From contig CAMNDY010000014.1 in the NCBI GenBank assembly GCA_946535985.1, forward strand, positions 1 through 40,109: 40,109 nucleotides of DNA, in the 5' to 3' direction. Source of the DNA: an uncultured Treponema sp. GTDB taxonomy: Bacteria; Spirochaetota; Spirochaetia; Treponematales; Treponemataceae. The translations under genes and the position numbers were made by a program. This document shows positions 25,842 through 33,531 of this stretch, piece by piece. Under the pieces are notes generated by a model that saw nothing but the letters and a program-made list of their open reading frames with translations, searched no databases and was not told where the DNA came from. Every line of letters starts with the position of its first letter. Position 1 is the stretch's first letter.

Positions 25842-27551
25842 CTAATACACACCTTTTATAGATGGCACACTCCAGTAGGAGCTGTATTTTGCAGTATTGC
25901 TGCTTGCTTCTTCCCAGATACTCTGCAAAGCAAAGCTCTTAGGATATTTTACAGTTTTATTGTCTTGAGCAAAAGGCTTAATCTCGTTATATCCACGTGA
26001 AAAAACAATATGATGCGAATCAAGATTTCCAAAATAATAATCTGCAGCAGTCATATTGTCCGGATCAGGCCATCGCTTATATTCAAGGTCATCACCCAAA
26101 GCAGCATCAAGCGGAAGCCATCCAAAGCCCGCAAGATAAATCTCATTCCACCAGTGAGCCTGTGTTGTCAGATCCTGACCAATCAGAATACCGGAATCAA
26201 TCAAAGCAGGAATACCAGAAGCACGTGCCAGAGAAGCAAAAATAACTGCATAATCATAAGCGTCGCCCTGACCAGATTTTAAAAGCTCCAGCGGATCGGC
26301 ATCATTATTGCGAAGCTTTTCAAGAAGAGAAAAATGCTCCAGCATATACTTATAAATCATCTGAGCCTTTCTATAGGCATTACTTTCTTTACCGGTAATT
26401 TCTGCTGCAAGCGCAAGAATCTCATTAGCACCGCTTACAACAACTTCATCAGCCTTTGTATATTTTTCATACAAGGCCTGATTCATATTTTTGTATGCCC
26501 CTACTCCGGAAACCTTTACATCTGTATTAATCTCGCAGACAGAAACCGCAAAAGTCTGGCGGAAGACACTCTTAGGCGAATTATTCCTGTTTTTTGTAAT
26601 CTGATGAATTATACAATTCTGATAGTTCTGCAAAACAGGCACAGGCATAATTTCTGTAAACTCAAGAGCAGGCTGCCAGGGAGAAGTTACAGGAACAGGA
26701 CATCGCAGGATAATTGTAGAAACATCAGAAGTCATAACATCAGAAACGTCTGCAGAATACTGAACAAGATAGATTTTCTTCCCGTTATATGATTTTGTCC
26801 CCGCAGAAGCAGTTACAGTAAACTCTACAGTATCAGATTTTTCGCGCCCGGTATCAACAAAAACAACACCAGTGTAAGCGCCATCCGGAACCCTAACCCT
26901 TATTTCGTTATTTGTCCAATACTCATAGTCCTCATCAAAATCAGAAGCGCAGACAATATTAGAAGTTAAGATTGTATTTGTAAGGAAAGAGGCCTCAGAA
27001 ACAGCCTGGTCATAATCGCAGGTAAAACAAACCTTAGACTGACCGCGAGAAGTTCCAAAATTGTTTCCATAAATTGTAAGAAGAGAACCAACCCCGAGCT
27101 TAGAAGAAGACAAAGAAGAAATAACTGGCTTAGTAGTCTGAAAGGATTGTGTAACAGGAACCGGAATATCAACTTCGTTTGCAAAAAGAGCCGGCTTAGA
27201 ACGCTGATTGTTTACACCAACAACAACAAGACCATCCTGAATGTTAGAAGGAAGAACAAGCTTAATAGTATCGTTATCCCATGAAATGTAAGAGCTGGCC
27301 GTAAGCTTAGAGCCCGCAAACTCAACATAACTCATATCACGGGCTTCGCCAAAGTTTTTTCCCTTAATTACAATAACATCTCCGGGAGAACCAACAGGAG
27401 GCACAATCGCTTCAATTTCAGGAACAGGCTTATTGCGAATCCCAACAATAAGGAATATAGAAACAGCAATGGCCGCAACTACTAAAAAGCAGGCGACCCT
27501 TACTTGAGTATATTTTCTGAATAAATAACTGAATTTTCCAGAATATTCCAC
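25842..27551 (-). CDS. Membrane-anchored IPT/TIG and transglutaminase-like protein, catalytic cysteine missing
   Basis: A 569-residue protein with an N-terminal membrane anchor (about 18-38), two IPT/TIG immunoglobulin-like domains (about 43-127 and 142-247), a middle region and a transglutaminase-like core (about 390-490). The core keeps the His466 (TTQAHWWNEIYL) and Asp482 (GWLPLDAALGDD) positions. The place of the nucleophilic Cys, in the usual GxCxDYA context, reads GDAYDYA, with Ala431. It is therefore probably a binding or scaffold protein, not an enzyme. It starts with GTG overlapping the anti-sigma stop (TAGTG), so the two are coupled. Placed behind a sigma/anti-sigma pair, an envelope-sensing or target role is likely. 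Confidence 0.85.
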   Translation of the reverse strand: MEYSGKFSYLFRKYTQVRVACFLVVAAIAVSIFLIVGIRNKPVPEIEAIVPPVGSPGDVIVIKGKNFGEARDMSYVEFAGSKLTASSYISWDNDTIKLVLPSNIQDGLVVVGVNNQRSKPALFANEVDIPVPVTQSFQTTKPVISSLSSSKLGVGSLLTIYGNNFGTSRGQSKVCFTCDYDQAVSEASFLTNTILTSNIVCASDFDEDYEYWTNNEIRVRVPDGAYTGVVFVDTGREKSDTVEFTVTASAGTKSYNGKKIYLVQYSADVSDVMTSDVSTIILRCPVPVTSPWQPALEFTEIMPVPVLQNYQNCIIHQITKNRNNSPKSVFRQTFAVSVCEINTDVKVSGVGAYKNMNQALYEKYTKADEVVVSGANEILALAAEITGKESNAYRKAQMIYKYMLEHFSLLEKLRNNDADPLELLKSGQGDAYDYAVIFASLARASGIPALIDSGILIGQDLTTQAHWWNEIYLAGFGWLPLDAALGDDLEYKRWPDPDNMTAADYYFGNLDSHHIVFSRGYNEIKPFAQDNKTVKYPKSFALQSIWEEASSNTAKYSSYWSVPSIKGVY

Positions 27552-28234
27552 TATTCTTGACCAGTTACATCCAGCGGAACTTCAATTTCTGTTGTAACAG
27601 GAACATCATCATTTCCAGGAATTGTAATCCTTATAGAAATTGTTTTTTGCTCAGCATCAAAGTTTGGTCTGAAAACCTCAACATCTTTTATAAGCTTAGA
27701 AGCAGCACCACCCTTGTTGCTTACATTAGTAACTAAAGAATCCTGAGTAAGGCCAAAGGCACGGTTTGAAGCAAAAGCATTGTCTGCACCAAATGCAACA
27801 CTGGAAAGATGTTCAGTAACCTGGGAAGGCACCTGTGAATAAATGCTTGAAGTAGCAGACATTGTTTTTACACCGGCGCGTCCAGTTGCAAGCTTAAGAG
27901 GAATGGCAAGAGCAAGAATTGCCACAGCAGCTGCAACAGGAACAATAATTTTCCAGGAACGAAGATTTGTTTTTGAATAGCTTGTATGACCAGCATTCTT
28001 AGAATACTTCATCTTAAGCATAAGACGCTCATAGCTGGCATCCATAAAAGCTTTATCAGGAGAAACAGAAGCAGCATCAGCCTTAAACAGATCACCTACA
28101 GCACGAAGTTTTTCAAGTTCAGCGCGGCATTTTTCACAAGACGCAATATGAGCTTCGTATTCTTCTTTGTGCTTCTGAGGAAGTTCATTATCTAAATACA
28201 GAGAGTGAATCTCTTTAGTTGGACAGGTAGACAT
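27551..28234 (-). CDS. Zinc-finger anti-sigma factor
   Basis: A 227-residue membrane protein. The N-terminal cytoplasmic part carries the zinc-binding anti-sigma motif HxxxCxxC (His29, Cys33, Cys36). A single membrane helix lies at about 95-113, and about 110 residues follow on the outside. This layout is typical of anti-sigma factors that hold an ECF sigma factor until an envelope signal arrives. It overlaps the end of the sigma gene by 20 bases and is coupled to the transglutaminase-like gene downstream. The outer part is not a recognised domain. Confidence 0.92.
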   Translation of the reverse strand: MSTCPTKEIHSLYLDNELPQKHKEEYEAHIASCEKCRAELEKLRAVGDLFKADAASVSPDKAFMDASYERLMLKMKYSKNAGHTSYSKTNLRSWKIIVPVAAAVAILALAIPLKLATGRAGVKTMSATSSIYSQVPSQVTEHLSSVAFGADNAFASNRAFGLTQDSLVTNVSNKGGAASKLIKDVEVFRPNFDAEQKTISIRITIPGNDDVPVTTEIEVPLDVTGQE

Positions 28235-28781
28235 CGTCTTCTCCTAACAATTTAAGTAATTGTTCTCTTGCTCTAAAAACTCTAACCTTTACGTTACCTT
28301 CTGTAATACCCAGAACCTTACCAATTTCCTTGTAGTTTAAGTCGCCGTATTCTTTGAGAATAAGAACTTCCCGCAGATTTTTAGGAAGCTTGTTCAAGGC
28401 CTCCTTGGCTTTTTTCATTGCATCAGCTTTAAGTAAATCAATTTCACCAGATTCCGACTTACGGTGGTCTTCGTAAAGAACTTTTTCATAAGCCTTGCGC
28501 TCCCTGTCCTTACGTTTTACATAATTAAGGGAAGCATTTTTCACAACACGAATGAGCCAGTATTTGCAGTCATTCAAAGAAGGAAAAACAAGGCATTTTT
28601 CATTTGCTTTAATCAACGAATCATGAACTAAATCTTCAGCCGCTTCTTCATCATTTACAATTCTGTATGATATTTTAAAGAGCATCTGCATGCAGTTGTC
28701 ATAAATCGTCTTAAAATCAGTTGGGTTCCCGGCATTAATTGCAACCTGAACCTCACCCTGACCTTCTATATTATCAAACAC
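28215..28781 (-). CDS. ECF RNA polymerase sigma factor (RpoE-like)
   Basis: An ECF-type sigma factor of about 188 residues. Region 2 is seen at about 25-95 (AAEDLVHDSLIKANE) and region 4 at about 130-185 (LREVLILKEYGDLNYKEIG, then GNVKVRVFRAREQLL). I prefer the GTG at 28781 because GGAG stands 6 bases before it; a TTG four codons upstream at 28793 is an alternative. It is the first gene of a cassette with the anti-sigma factor and the IPT/transglutaminase-like protein. Its target promoters cannot be seen here. Such sigma factors often transcribe their own operon. Confidence 0.93.
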   Translation of the reverse strand: MFDNIEGQGEVQVAINAGNPTDFKTIYDNCMQMLFKISYRIVNDEEAAEDLVHDSLIKANEKCLVFPSLNDCKYWLIRVVKNASLNYVKRKDRERKAYEKVLYEDHRKSESGEIDLLKADAMKKAKEALNKLPKNLREVLILKEYGDLNYKEIGKVLGITEGNVKVRVFRAREQLLKLLGEDDVYLSN

Positions 28782-28896
28782 ATTCGTCTCCAATAAGTTA
28801 CACTCTCTTCCTATATTTTATTCTATTTTAACCCATTTATTGGGAAAAATCTATCTTTTGATAAGCTGTTAGCTCTTAGCTTTTAGCAGTTAGTAG

Positions 28897-28916
28897 GAGG
28901 GGGAAGTCTCCCCCTC
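28897..28916. other. Strong GC hairpin between cysS and the sigma gene
   Basis: A perfect 8-bp stem GAGGGGGA / TCCCCCTC with an AGTC tetraloop lies in a GC-rich intergenic stretch (about 28896-28980) that contrasts with the AT-rich surroundings. No T run follows on either strand, so it is not a classic terminator. Confidence 0.6.
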
Positions 28917-28992
28917 GCTCCAGCCCTACGGTCTTCCGCTACCCCTTCGCCTAGGTGGCTTGCCGCCCCCTAAAACCCCTGGCACCTAAAAC

Positions 28993-30534
28993 CTAACCTC
29001 TAGACCAAACCGGTCCATTCGGAGTATCGGTAACAACAATACCCTTTTTAGTAAGAATATCGCGAATCTCATCAGCTCGTGCAAAGTTTTTGTCTTTTTT
29101 AGCCTGACTGCGTTCTGCAACAAGAGCGTCAATTTCGGCAGCTTCAGGGTCGCCTGCATGGGCATTTGCAGCAGCATTTTCCTGCTTTTCAAGTTCTTCA
29201 AAACCACCCTTAATAACATCAAGACTCAAAACGCTGTCCATTTTGTTAATTGCAGCAAGACTCAGGCTGGCCTTTACATCGCCCTTTCCAGCAGCTTCTT
29301 TCTGCATTGCAGCCATGGCAACAGGAGTTGCAAGATCATTTTCCAGGCCTTCGCGGAATTTTGCAAAGTTTTCTGTTTCGTAAGGAAGCCCCGCAAGCTT
29401 TTGTTCAAAGTTTTCTTTTGTAAGACCTAGATTTTCTTCTTTATTTGCACGTGTAATAAGCTTTGCAACACGGGCATAAAGGGCTGCACGGCCATTCTTT
29501 GCACTTTCAAGCGCATCAAGACTGAATACAAGCTGTCTGCGGTAGTGGCCACCCAAAAGGAAAAAGCGGTAATCCAAAGGAGCAAAACCTTTATCTTTAA
29601 GAGAATAACCTTTTTCAGGCGGAAGACTAGTCTGAAGCGTAATAAAGTTACCGCTAGACTTACTCATCTTACCGCCTTCAATAATAAGGAATTCGTTATG
29701 CATCCAGTAGTTTACCCAAGGACCTTTAGCACGTTCTGCTTCATCAAAGCTTCCTTCACTCTGGGCAATTTCGTTAGTATGGTGAACAGGCACGTGGTCT
29801 ATACCGCCTGTGTGAATATCAAAATGCTTTCCAAGATACTTCATGCTCATGGCAGAACATTCAATATGCCAGCCGGGATATCCGCGGCCCCATGGGCTGT
29901 CCCAGGTCATAGCCTGATCTTCAAATTTAGATTTTGTAAACCAAAGAACAAAGTCCCCCGGGTTTCGCTTGTTTTCATCAACAACAACAACCTTTCGTTT
30001 ACCGGCTCCGGCTTTAAGTTCATCAAGGTTTAGGTTTGCAAGCTTGCCGTAATCAGGGTAAGTAGAAATATCGTAATAAAGGTTTCCGCCTGCCATGTAA
30101 GTGTGACCGTTGGCTTCAATTTTTTTGATGAGCTCAATCATGTCGTCAATATGCTCGGTAGCACGGCAGATAACATCCGGATGACGGATATTCATTGCAT
30201 CAATATCCTTCATAAAGGCGTCGGTGTAAAAATTTGCAACTTCGAGTACACTCTGATGGCGCTCAGCTGCAGATTTTTTCATTTTATCTTCGCCGTTGTC
30301 GCCGTCATCAGTAAGGTGGCCAACGTCGGTAATATTCATTACATGCTTGATTTTGTAGCCCAGCAGGGAGAGGGTTTTGTCCAGAACATCAAGAAAAACA
30401 TAGGCGCGCAGGTTACCAATATGCGCATAATTATAAACCGTAGGTCCACAACCATAAAAACCAACCTGTCCTTCAACAAGCGGCTTAAACTCCTGCATTT
30501 TGTGTCCCATAGTGTTATATAATTTCAATGACAT
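28993..30534 (-). CDS. cysS: Cysteinyl-tRNA synthetase
   Basis: A class I aminoacyl-tRNA synthetase of 513 residues that charges tRNA-Cys. The HIGH motif reads HIGN (38-41) and the KMSKS motif is at 289-293 (GGKMSKSSGN). Zinc ligands expected near Cys29, Cys226 (WHIECS), His251 and Glu255 are all present. The C-terminal helical domain ends in the conserved GPVWSRG-type tail. The start ATG at 30534 is followed by the standard SLKLYNT opening. It is on the same strand as, and downstream of, the rubredoxin gene, across about 200 bases that contain dispersed repeats. Confidence 0.98.
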   Translation of the reverse strand: MSLKLYNTMGHKMQEFKPLVEGQVGFYGCGPTVYNYAHIGNLRAYVFLDVLDKTLSLLGYKIKHVMNITDVGHLTDDGDNGEDKMKKSAAERHQSVLEVANFYTDAFMKDIDAMNIRHPDVICRATEHIDDMIELIKKIEANGHTYMAGGNLYYDISTYPDYGKLANLNLDELKAGAGKRKVVVVDENKRNPGDFVLWFTKSKFEDQAMTWDSPWGRGYPGWHIECSAMSMKYLGKHFDIHTGGIDHVPVHHTNEIAQSEGSFDEAERAKGPWVNYWMHNEFLIIEGGKMSKSSGNFITLQTSLPPEKGYSLKDKGFAPLDYRFFLLGGHYRRQLVFSLDALESAKNGRAALYARVAKLITRANKEENLGLTKENFEQKLAGLPYETENFAKFREGLENDLATPVAMAAMQKEAAGKGDVKASLSLAAINKMDSVLSLDVIKGGFEELEKQENAAANAHAGDPEAAEIDALVAERSQAKKDKNFARADEIRDILTKKGIVVTDTPNGPVWSRG

Positions 30535-30569
30535 ATCTTTACCTCCAGCGGTCCCTATGTTTAATATGT

Positions 30570-30594
30570 GGTCCCTGAGCCTGTCGAAGGGACC
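30570..30594. repeat. Dispersed palindrome, family B copy 2
   Basis: The outer arms GGTCCCT / AGGGACC are inverted. The copy lies just upstream of cysS and matches the copy at 25812-25836 almost exactly, in the opposite orientation. Confidence 0.8.
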
Positions 30595-30604
30595 TTACCC
30601 CTCT

Positions 30605-30650
30605 GTCATTGTCGGGCTCGACCCGCAAGTTTTCGCAAAGCGAAAATCTT
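30605..30650. repeat. Partial family A palindrome followed by an AAGTTTTCGC hairpin
   Basis: Bases 30605-30625 carry half of the family A element (GTCGGGCTCGACCCG). It is followed by a second hairpin, with AAGTTTTCGC (30627-30636) facing GCGAAAATCTT (30640-30650). Together with family B copy 2 this makes a composite repeat block. Confidence 0.65.
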
Positions 30651-30671
30651 GGTAAGCCAGCGACGCAATCT

Positions 30672-30752
30672 ACTAATTTGCTAGATTATACACTTTTACG
30701 AGACATTGAACAATTAGAAAAATGGTTAAAAGATGGGACTATTCTACAATAA
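30672..30752 (+). pseudogene. Possible C-terminal coding remnant
   Basis: In one plus-strand frame this reads TNLLDYTLLRDIEQLEKW and then LKDGTILQ and a stop, an amphipathic helix-like sequence that resembles the end of a real protein more than random DNA. It has no start or upstream partner and overlaps the end of the rubredoxin gene on the other strand. It may be a decayed fragment joined to the repeat block, or chance. Confidence 0.25.
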
Positions 30753-30897
30753 ATTTGCTTTTGTCGGCACCGCATTCAGGGCATTTGTAGTCGGCTGGAA
30801 CATCTTTCCATTCTGTTCCTGGTGCAATTCCACTTTTTTCGTCGCCCTGATCTTTGTCATAAACATATCCACAATTGTCGCACTGCATTCTTTCCAT
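30739..30897 (-). CDS. Rubredoxin
   Basis: A 52-residue rubredoxin, a small iron protein carrying electrons in the cytoplasm. It has the standard fold signatures: CDNCGYVYD (Cys6, Cys9) and CPECGADK (Cys39, Cys42), the four cysteines that bind one iron, plus GIAPGTEWKDVP between them. In anaerobes such proteins commonly feed rubrerythrin, superoxide reductase or other oxygen-defence enzymes, none of which is visible here. The start ATG at 30897 has GAGAG upstream, and a good promoter lies at 30947-30975, so it is expressed on its own. Confidence 0.97.
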   Translation of the reverse strand: MERMQCDNCGYVYDKDQGDEKSGIAPGTEWKDVPADYKCPECGADKSKFIVE

Positions 30898-30946
30898 AAC
30901 ATCATCTCTCAAAAAAAATAGAATTCAGATAACTCTCTGTACTTCT

Positions 30947-30975
30947 ATTTTACCACCATCTTTTAAATCGGGCAA
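30947..30975 (-). promoter_or_regulatory. Promoter of the rubredoxin gene
   Basis: On the minus strand there is TTGCCC (30970-30975), a 17-base spacer ending in an extended TG, and TAAAAT (30947-30952). An AT-rich stem with eight T (about 30911-30946) follows in the leader. Confidence 0.65.
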
Positions 30976-31005
30976 TCATAAAAACACAATAAAATGCACA
31001 AATAA

Positions 31006-31220
31006 AATTATGGAAATCAATCTTATGTTTAATTATATAGAAAAAATAGCTTCCGCCGAATTCCATCTTACAAAACCGCAGGCTAGCCCGCTATGCGCTG
31101 AAGTGCCTTGTAATTATCAACATGGCCGCCTTGCGGCCGCACTTCAGAGCATTTTTGTAAGCTGTAATTCGGCTCGCGCTATTTTTTTAATCTATTCATA
31201 TATAATTGATTTCCATAATT
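31006..31220. repeat. Imperfect inverted repeat of about 215 bp
   Basis: The outer arms are perfect over 15 bases (AATTATGGAAATCAA at 31006-31020 and its complement at 31206-31220). Further matching blocks are CCGAATT.CA.CTTACAAAA (31056-31075 with 31153-31172) and GCGCTGAAGTGC-like (31095-31106 with 31139-31150). A small GGCCGC/GCGGCC hairpin (31124-31138) lies inside. It has no convincing gene. It fills most of the 373-base gap between rubredoxin and murB and could be a non-autonomous mobile element or a structured RNA. Confidence 0.75.
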
Positions 31221-31235
31221 ATCAATTTTGTCGTG

Positions 31236-31264
31236 TTGCGCGGGATGGTGGGGTTTGGTATAAT
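31236..31264 (+). promoter_or_regulatory. Extended -10 promoter directly before murB
   Basis: TTGCGC (31236-31241), a 17-base spacer, then TGG and a perfect TATAAT (31259-31264). The -10 box ends only 6 bases before the GTG start codon, which predicts a leaderless or near-leaderless mRNA. Confidence 0.7.
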
Positions 31265-31270
31265 TGAATT

Positions 31271-32260
31271 GTGAATGATTACGGCGTTATAAAAGAGATT
31301 CTCAAAAATCACGATGCCTTTATTGGTGATATTCTGGAAAATGAGCCGCTGGGACCTAAAACTACTTTTAAAATCGGGGGGGCGGCAGAGCTTTTTATTG
31401 CGCCGCAGAACTTTTATTCTTTCCAGATTGCGCTAGAAACCTTGCTTAAAAACAAGGTCCGCTTTTTTATAATGGGTGGCGGCAGTAATATTGTTTTTGC
31501 AGATGAAGGTTTTAAAGGTGCTGTAATTTCTACCTGTAATTTTAATGATACAGCCTATTACCCTCCTTCAAATATTTCTCCACAATTTGGAAAAATAACA
31601 CTGGCAAAAAACGAAGTTTTAATAACCTGCTTTTCGGGCACTCCAATGGCGGCCTTTGTTAACTTTTGTACAGAGAACAGCATAAGCGGCGTAGAAGAGT
31701 TTGCAGGGCTTCCGGGAACAGTGGGTGGCGCCGTTTTTATGAATGCCCGCTGTTTTGATAAATCAATTTCAGATGTAATCTTTTCAGTAAGTTATCAGGA
31801 TTATTCAGATTCAAAAATCAAACTGCATCAGGAGCTTTATAATCCCCAGGAATGGGCCTACAAAAAATCTCCCTATCAGACAGGAAAAAAGTTTATTACA
31901 ACTGCAACCTTCCGCCTTATACAAAAAAATGCCTCGGAACAGGAAAAAATCCGGACGGAATGCAAAAAATATATTGCAGAGCGGGTAAACAAGGGACATT
32001 TTAAATTTCCAAGCGCAGGTTCCGTTTTTAAGAATAACCGCGACTTTGGAAAGCCTTCCGGCATGATTATTGATGAAGCAGGCCTTAGGGGACTAACCTG
32101 CGGCGGTGCAAAAGTTGCCGATTTTCATGGAAATTTCATCATAAACACAGGAAATGCAAGTGCCCGTGATATCAAAAATCTGGTAGAAGAGGTTCAGACT
32201 AAAGTCTATCAAAAGTTTGGTTTTTCGCTTGAGCCGGAGATAATTTTTGTCGAAAATTAA
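31271..32260 (+). CDS. murB: UDP-N-acetylenolpyruvoylglucosamine reductase
   Basis: A 329-residue MurB, the FAD/NADPH enzyme that reduces UDP-GlcNAc-enolpyruvate to UDP-MurNAc in peptidoglycan synthesis. Visible are the TTFKIGG opening, the FAD segment MGGGSNIVF (68-76), GLPGTVGGAVFMNA (147-159), catalytic Ser251 in PSAGSVFKN and the C-terminal glutamate in SLEPEI. The start is a GTG at 31271 with no ribosome site; the -10 box of the promoter ends 6 bases before it. No other in-frame start exists before the conserved core. It stands alone, followed by a new promoter for the cNMP-domain gene. Confidence 0.96.
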   Translation: MNDYGVIKEILKNHDAFIGDILENEPLGPKTTFKIGGAAELFIAPQNFYSFQIALETLLKNKVRFFIMGGGSNIVFADEGFKGAVISTCNFNDTAYYPPSNISPQFGKITLAKNEVLITCFSGTPMAAFVNFCTENSISGVEEFAGLPGTVGGAVFMNARCFDKSISDVIFSVSYQDYSDSKIKLHQELYNPQEWAYKKSPYQTGKKFITTATFRLIQKNASEQEKIRTECKKYIAERVNKGHFKFPSAGSVFKNNRDFGKPSGMIIDEAGLRGLTCGGAKVADFHGNFIINTGNASARDIKNLVEEVQTKVYQKFGFSLEPEIIFVEN

Positions 32261-32261
32261 C

Positions 32262-32290
32262 TAGACAAATTCCTTTTGTGAAATTATACT
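32262..32290 (+). promoter_or_regulatory. Promoter of the cNMP-domain gene
   Basis: TAGACA (32262-32267), a 17-base spacer and TATACT (32285-32290), about 30 bases before the ATG at 32320. Confidence 0.6.
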
Positions 32291-32319
32291 TATAGAATAA
32301 CATTTAAAGTGAGATTAAT

Positions 32320-33510
32320 ATGTTACAATTGCAAATAGTTACATTCAAGCAGGGCTCGTACATGGTAGTAGAAGGAAAGGCCGACAGTGACCGTTTCTAC
32401 ATTATCCAGAAGGGTATGGTTCAGTGCTTCAAATCATCAGGCGCAGGAATTCAGCCATTTAAGCTTGGACCAGGAGACTTCGTTGGCGTTGTACCATGTA
32501 TGGCATCTCACCTTCAAATTGAAACCGCAGTTGCAATAACAGATGTACAGGCAATCGCCGTTCGCAAAGAACAGTATCCGGAACTCATTGTAAACAACAC
32601 ACCTGTTGCTTTAAAAATCATTAAAACTTTTGCTGCCCGCATGCGTCAAATGAACGAAATGCTTACAAAGGCAACCTTGAATACTGTTGTTTCAGATACA
32701 TCAGAACAAATCTTACGTGTTGCACAGTATTACGAAAAAGCTTCACGCAATAATATAGCTGTTTATGCCTACTATCAGTACCTTAAAACAAAACCGGAAG
32801 GTCAGTATGCCGAAATTGCAAAGCAGAAGTTTGTAGCCCTTAAAGCTCGCACACGCGCACCTTATTTTGAACCTTCAAAAGAACTTAGCCGCGAATACCC
32901 TCAGGATACAATGATTTTCTCAGAGGCCCAGAGCGGTTCAGATATGTTTATTATTCAGAGCGGAGAGGTTACAATTTCTAAAGTTGTAGATGGAAATGAA
33001 GTAACTCTTGCCCTCCTCCACAAAGGTGATATGTTTGGAGAAATGGCACTTCTGGAAAACAAACCTCGTTCTGCAAATGCAATTGCCCACTCAGACTGCC
33101 GCCTTATGGTAGTAAACCACGAAAACTTTAATCAGATGGTAACAACCCAGCCACAGTTGATTTCACGCCTTACTACAACCCTCGCTGAAAGACTCTGGTC
33201 TATGTACCGTCAGCTTGATAATGCAAACCTTCGAGACCCATTCCAAAAGATGATTGATATGCTTTCGCTTCAGCTTGAAAAACAGCGCATTAATATTGAC
33301 CGTCTTACATCAAAAGCAATGCAGACAGAGTTTACTCCAAAAGACATTGCAAACATGTGTGGATTGCCACAGGAAGCTCAGCACAAGGCTATTTTTGATT
33401 TCTCTTCTTCTGCACACGTTAAGCTTGTAGACAACAAGATTTACATCAAAGATGTACCGGAACTTGTTAAGCAGGCTGCCTTCTACAGAAAACAGAGTAA
33501 TGAAGAGTAA
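32320..33510 (+). CDS. Tandem cyclic-nucleotide-binding-domain protein without DNA-binding domain
   Basis: A 396-residue soluble protein with two Crp-type cyclic-nucleotide-binding folds, at about 8-115 and 195-310. The second is the better preserved, with the phosphate-binding-cassette-like segment GEMALLENKPRSANAIA; the first has diverged there. A short TPR-like helix pair (about 130-175, YYEKASRNNIAVYAYYQYLK) joins them. There is no helix-turn-helix, so it is not a Crp transcription factor. The end (about 330-396) is a helical tail. It may be a cAMP- or cGMP-responsive adaptor, or have lost ligand binding. It is followed by a secreted protein gene after 21 bases. Confidence 0.88.
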   Translation: MLQLQIVTFKQGSYMVVEGKADSDRFYIIQKGMVQCFKSSGAGIQPFKLGPGDFVGVVPCMASHLQIETAVAITDVQAIAVRKEQYPELIVNNTPVALKIIKTFAARMRQMNEMLTKATLNTVVSDTSEQILRVAQYYEKASRNNIAVYAYYQYLKTKPEGQYAEIAKQKFVALKARTRAPYFEPSKELSREYPQDTMIFSEAQSGSDMFIIQSGEVTISKVVDGNEVTLALLHKGDMFGEMALLENKPRSANAIAHSDCRLMVVNHENFNQMVTTQPQLISRLTTTLAERLWSMYRQLDNANLRDPFQKMIDMLSLQLEKQRINIDRLTSKAMQTEFTPKDIANMCGLPQEAQHKAIFDFSSSAHVKLVDNKIYIKDVPELVKQAAFYRKQSNEE

Positions 33511-33531
33511 AATTCTGCCGATAAACTCTAT

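Noticed and set aside
30875..31267. A 130-residue open frame across the rubredoxin-murB gap
   Set aside because: It runs through the long inverted repeat, has no ribosome site and its sequence is not protein-like; the repeat explains it.
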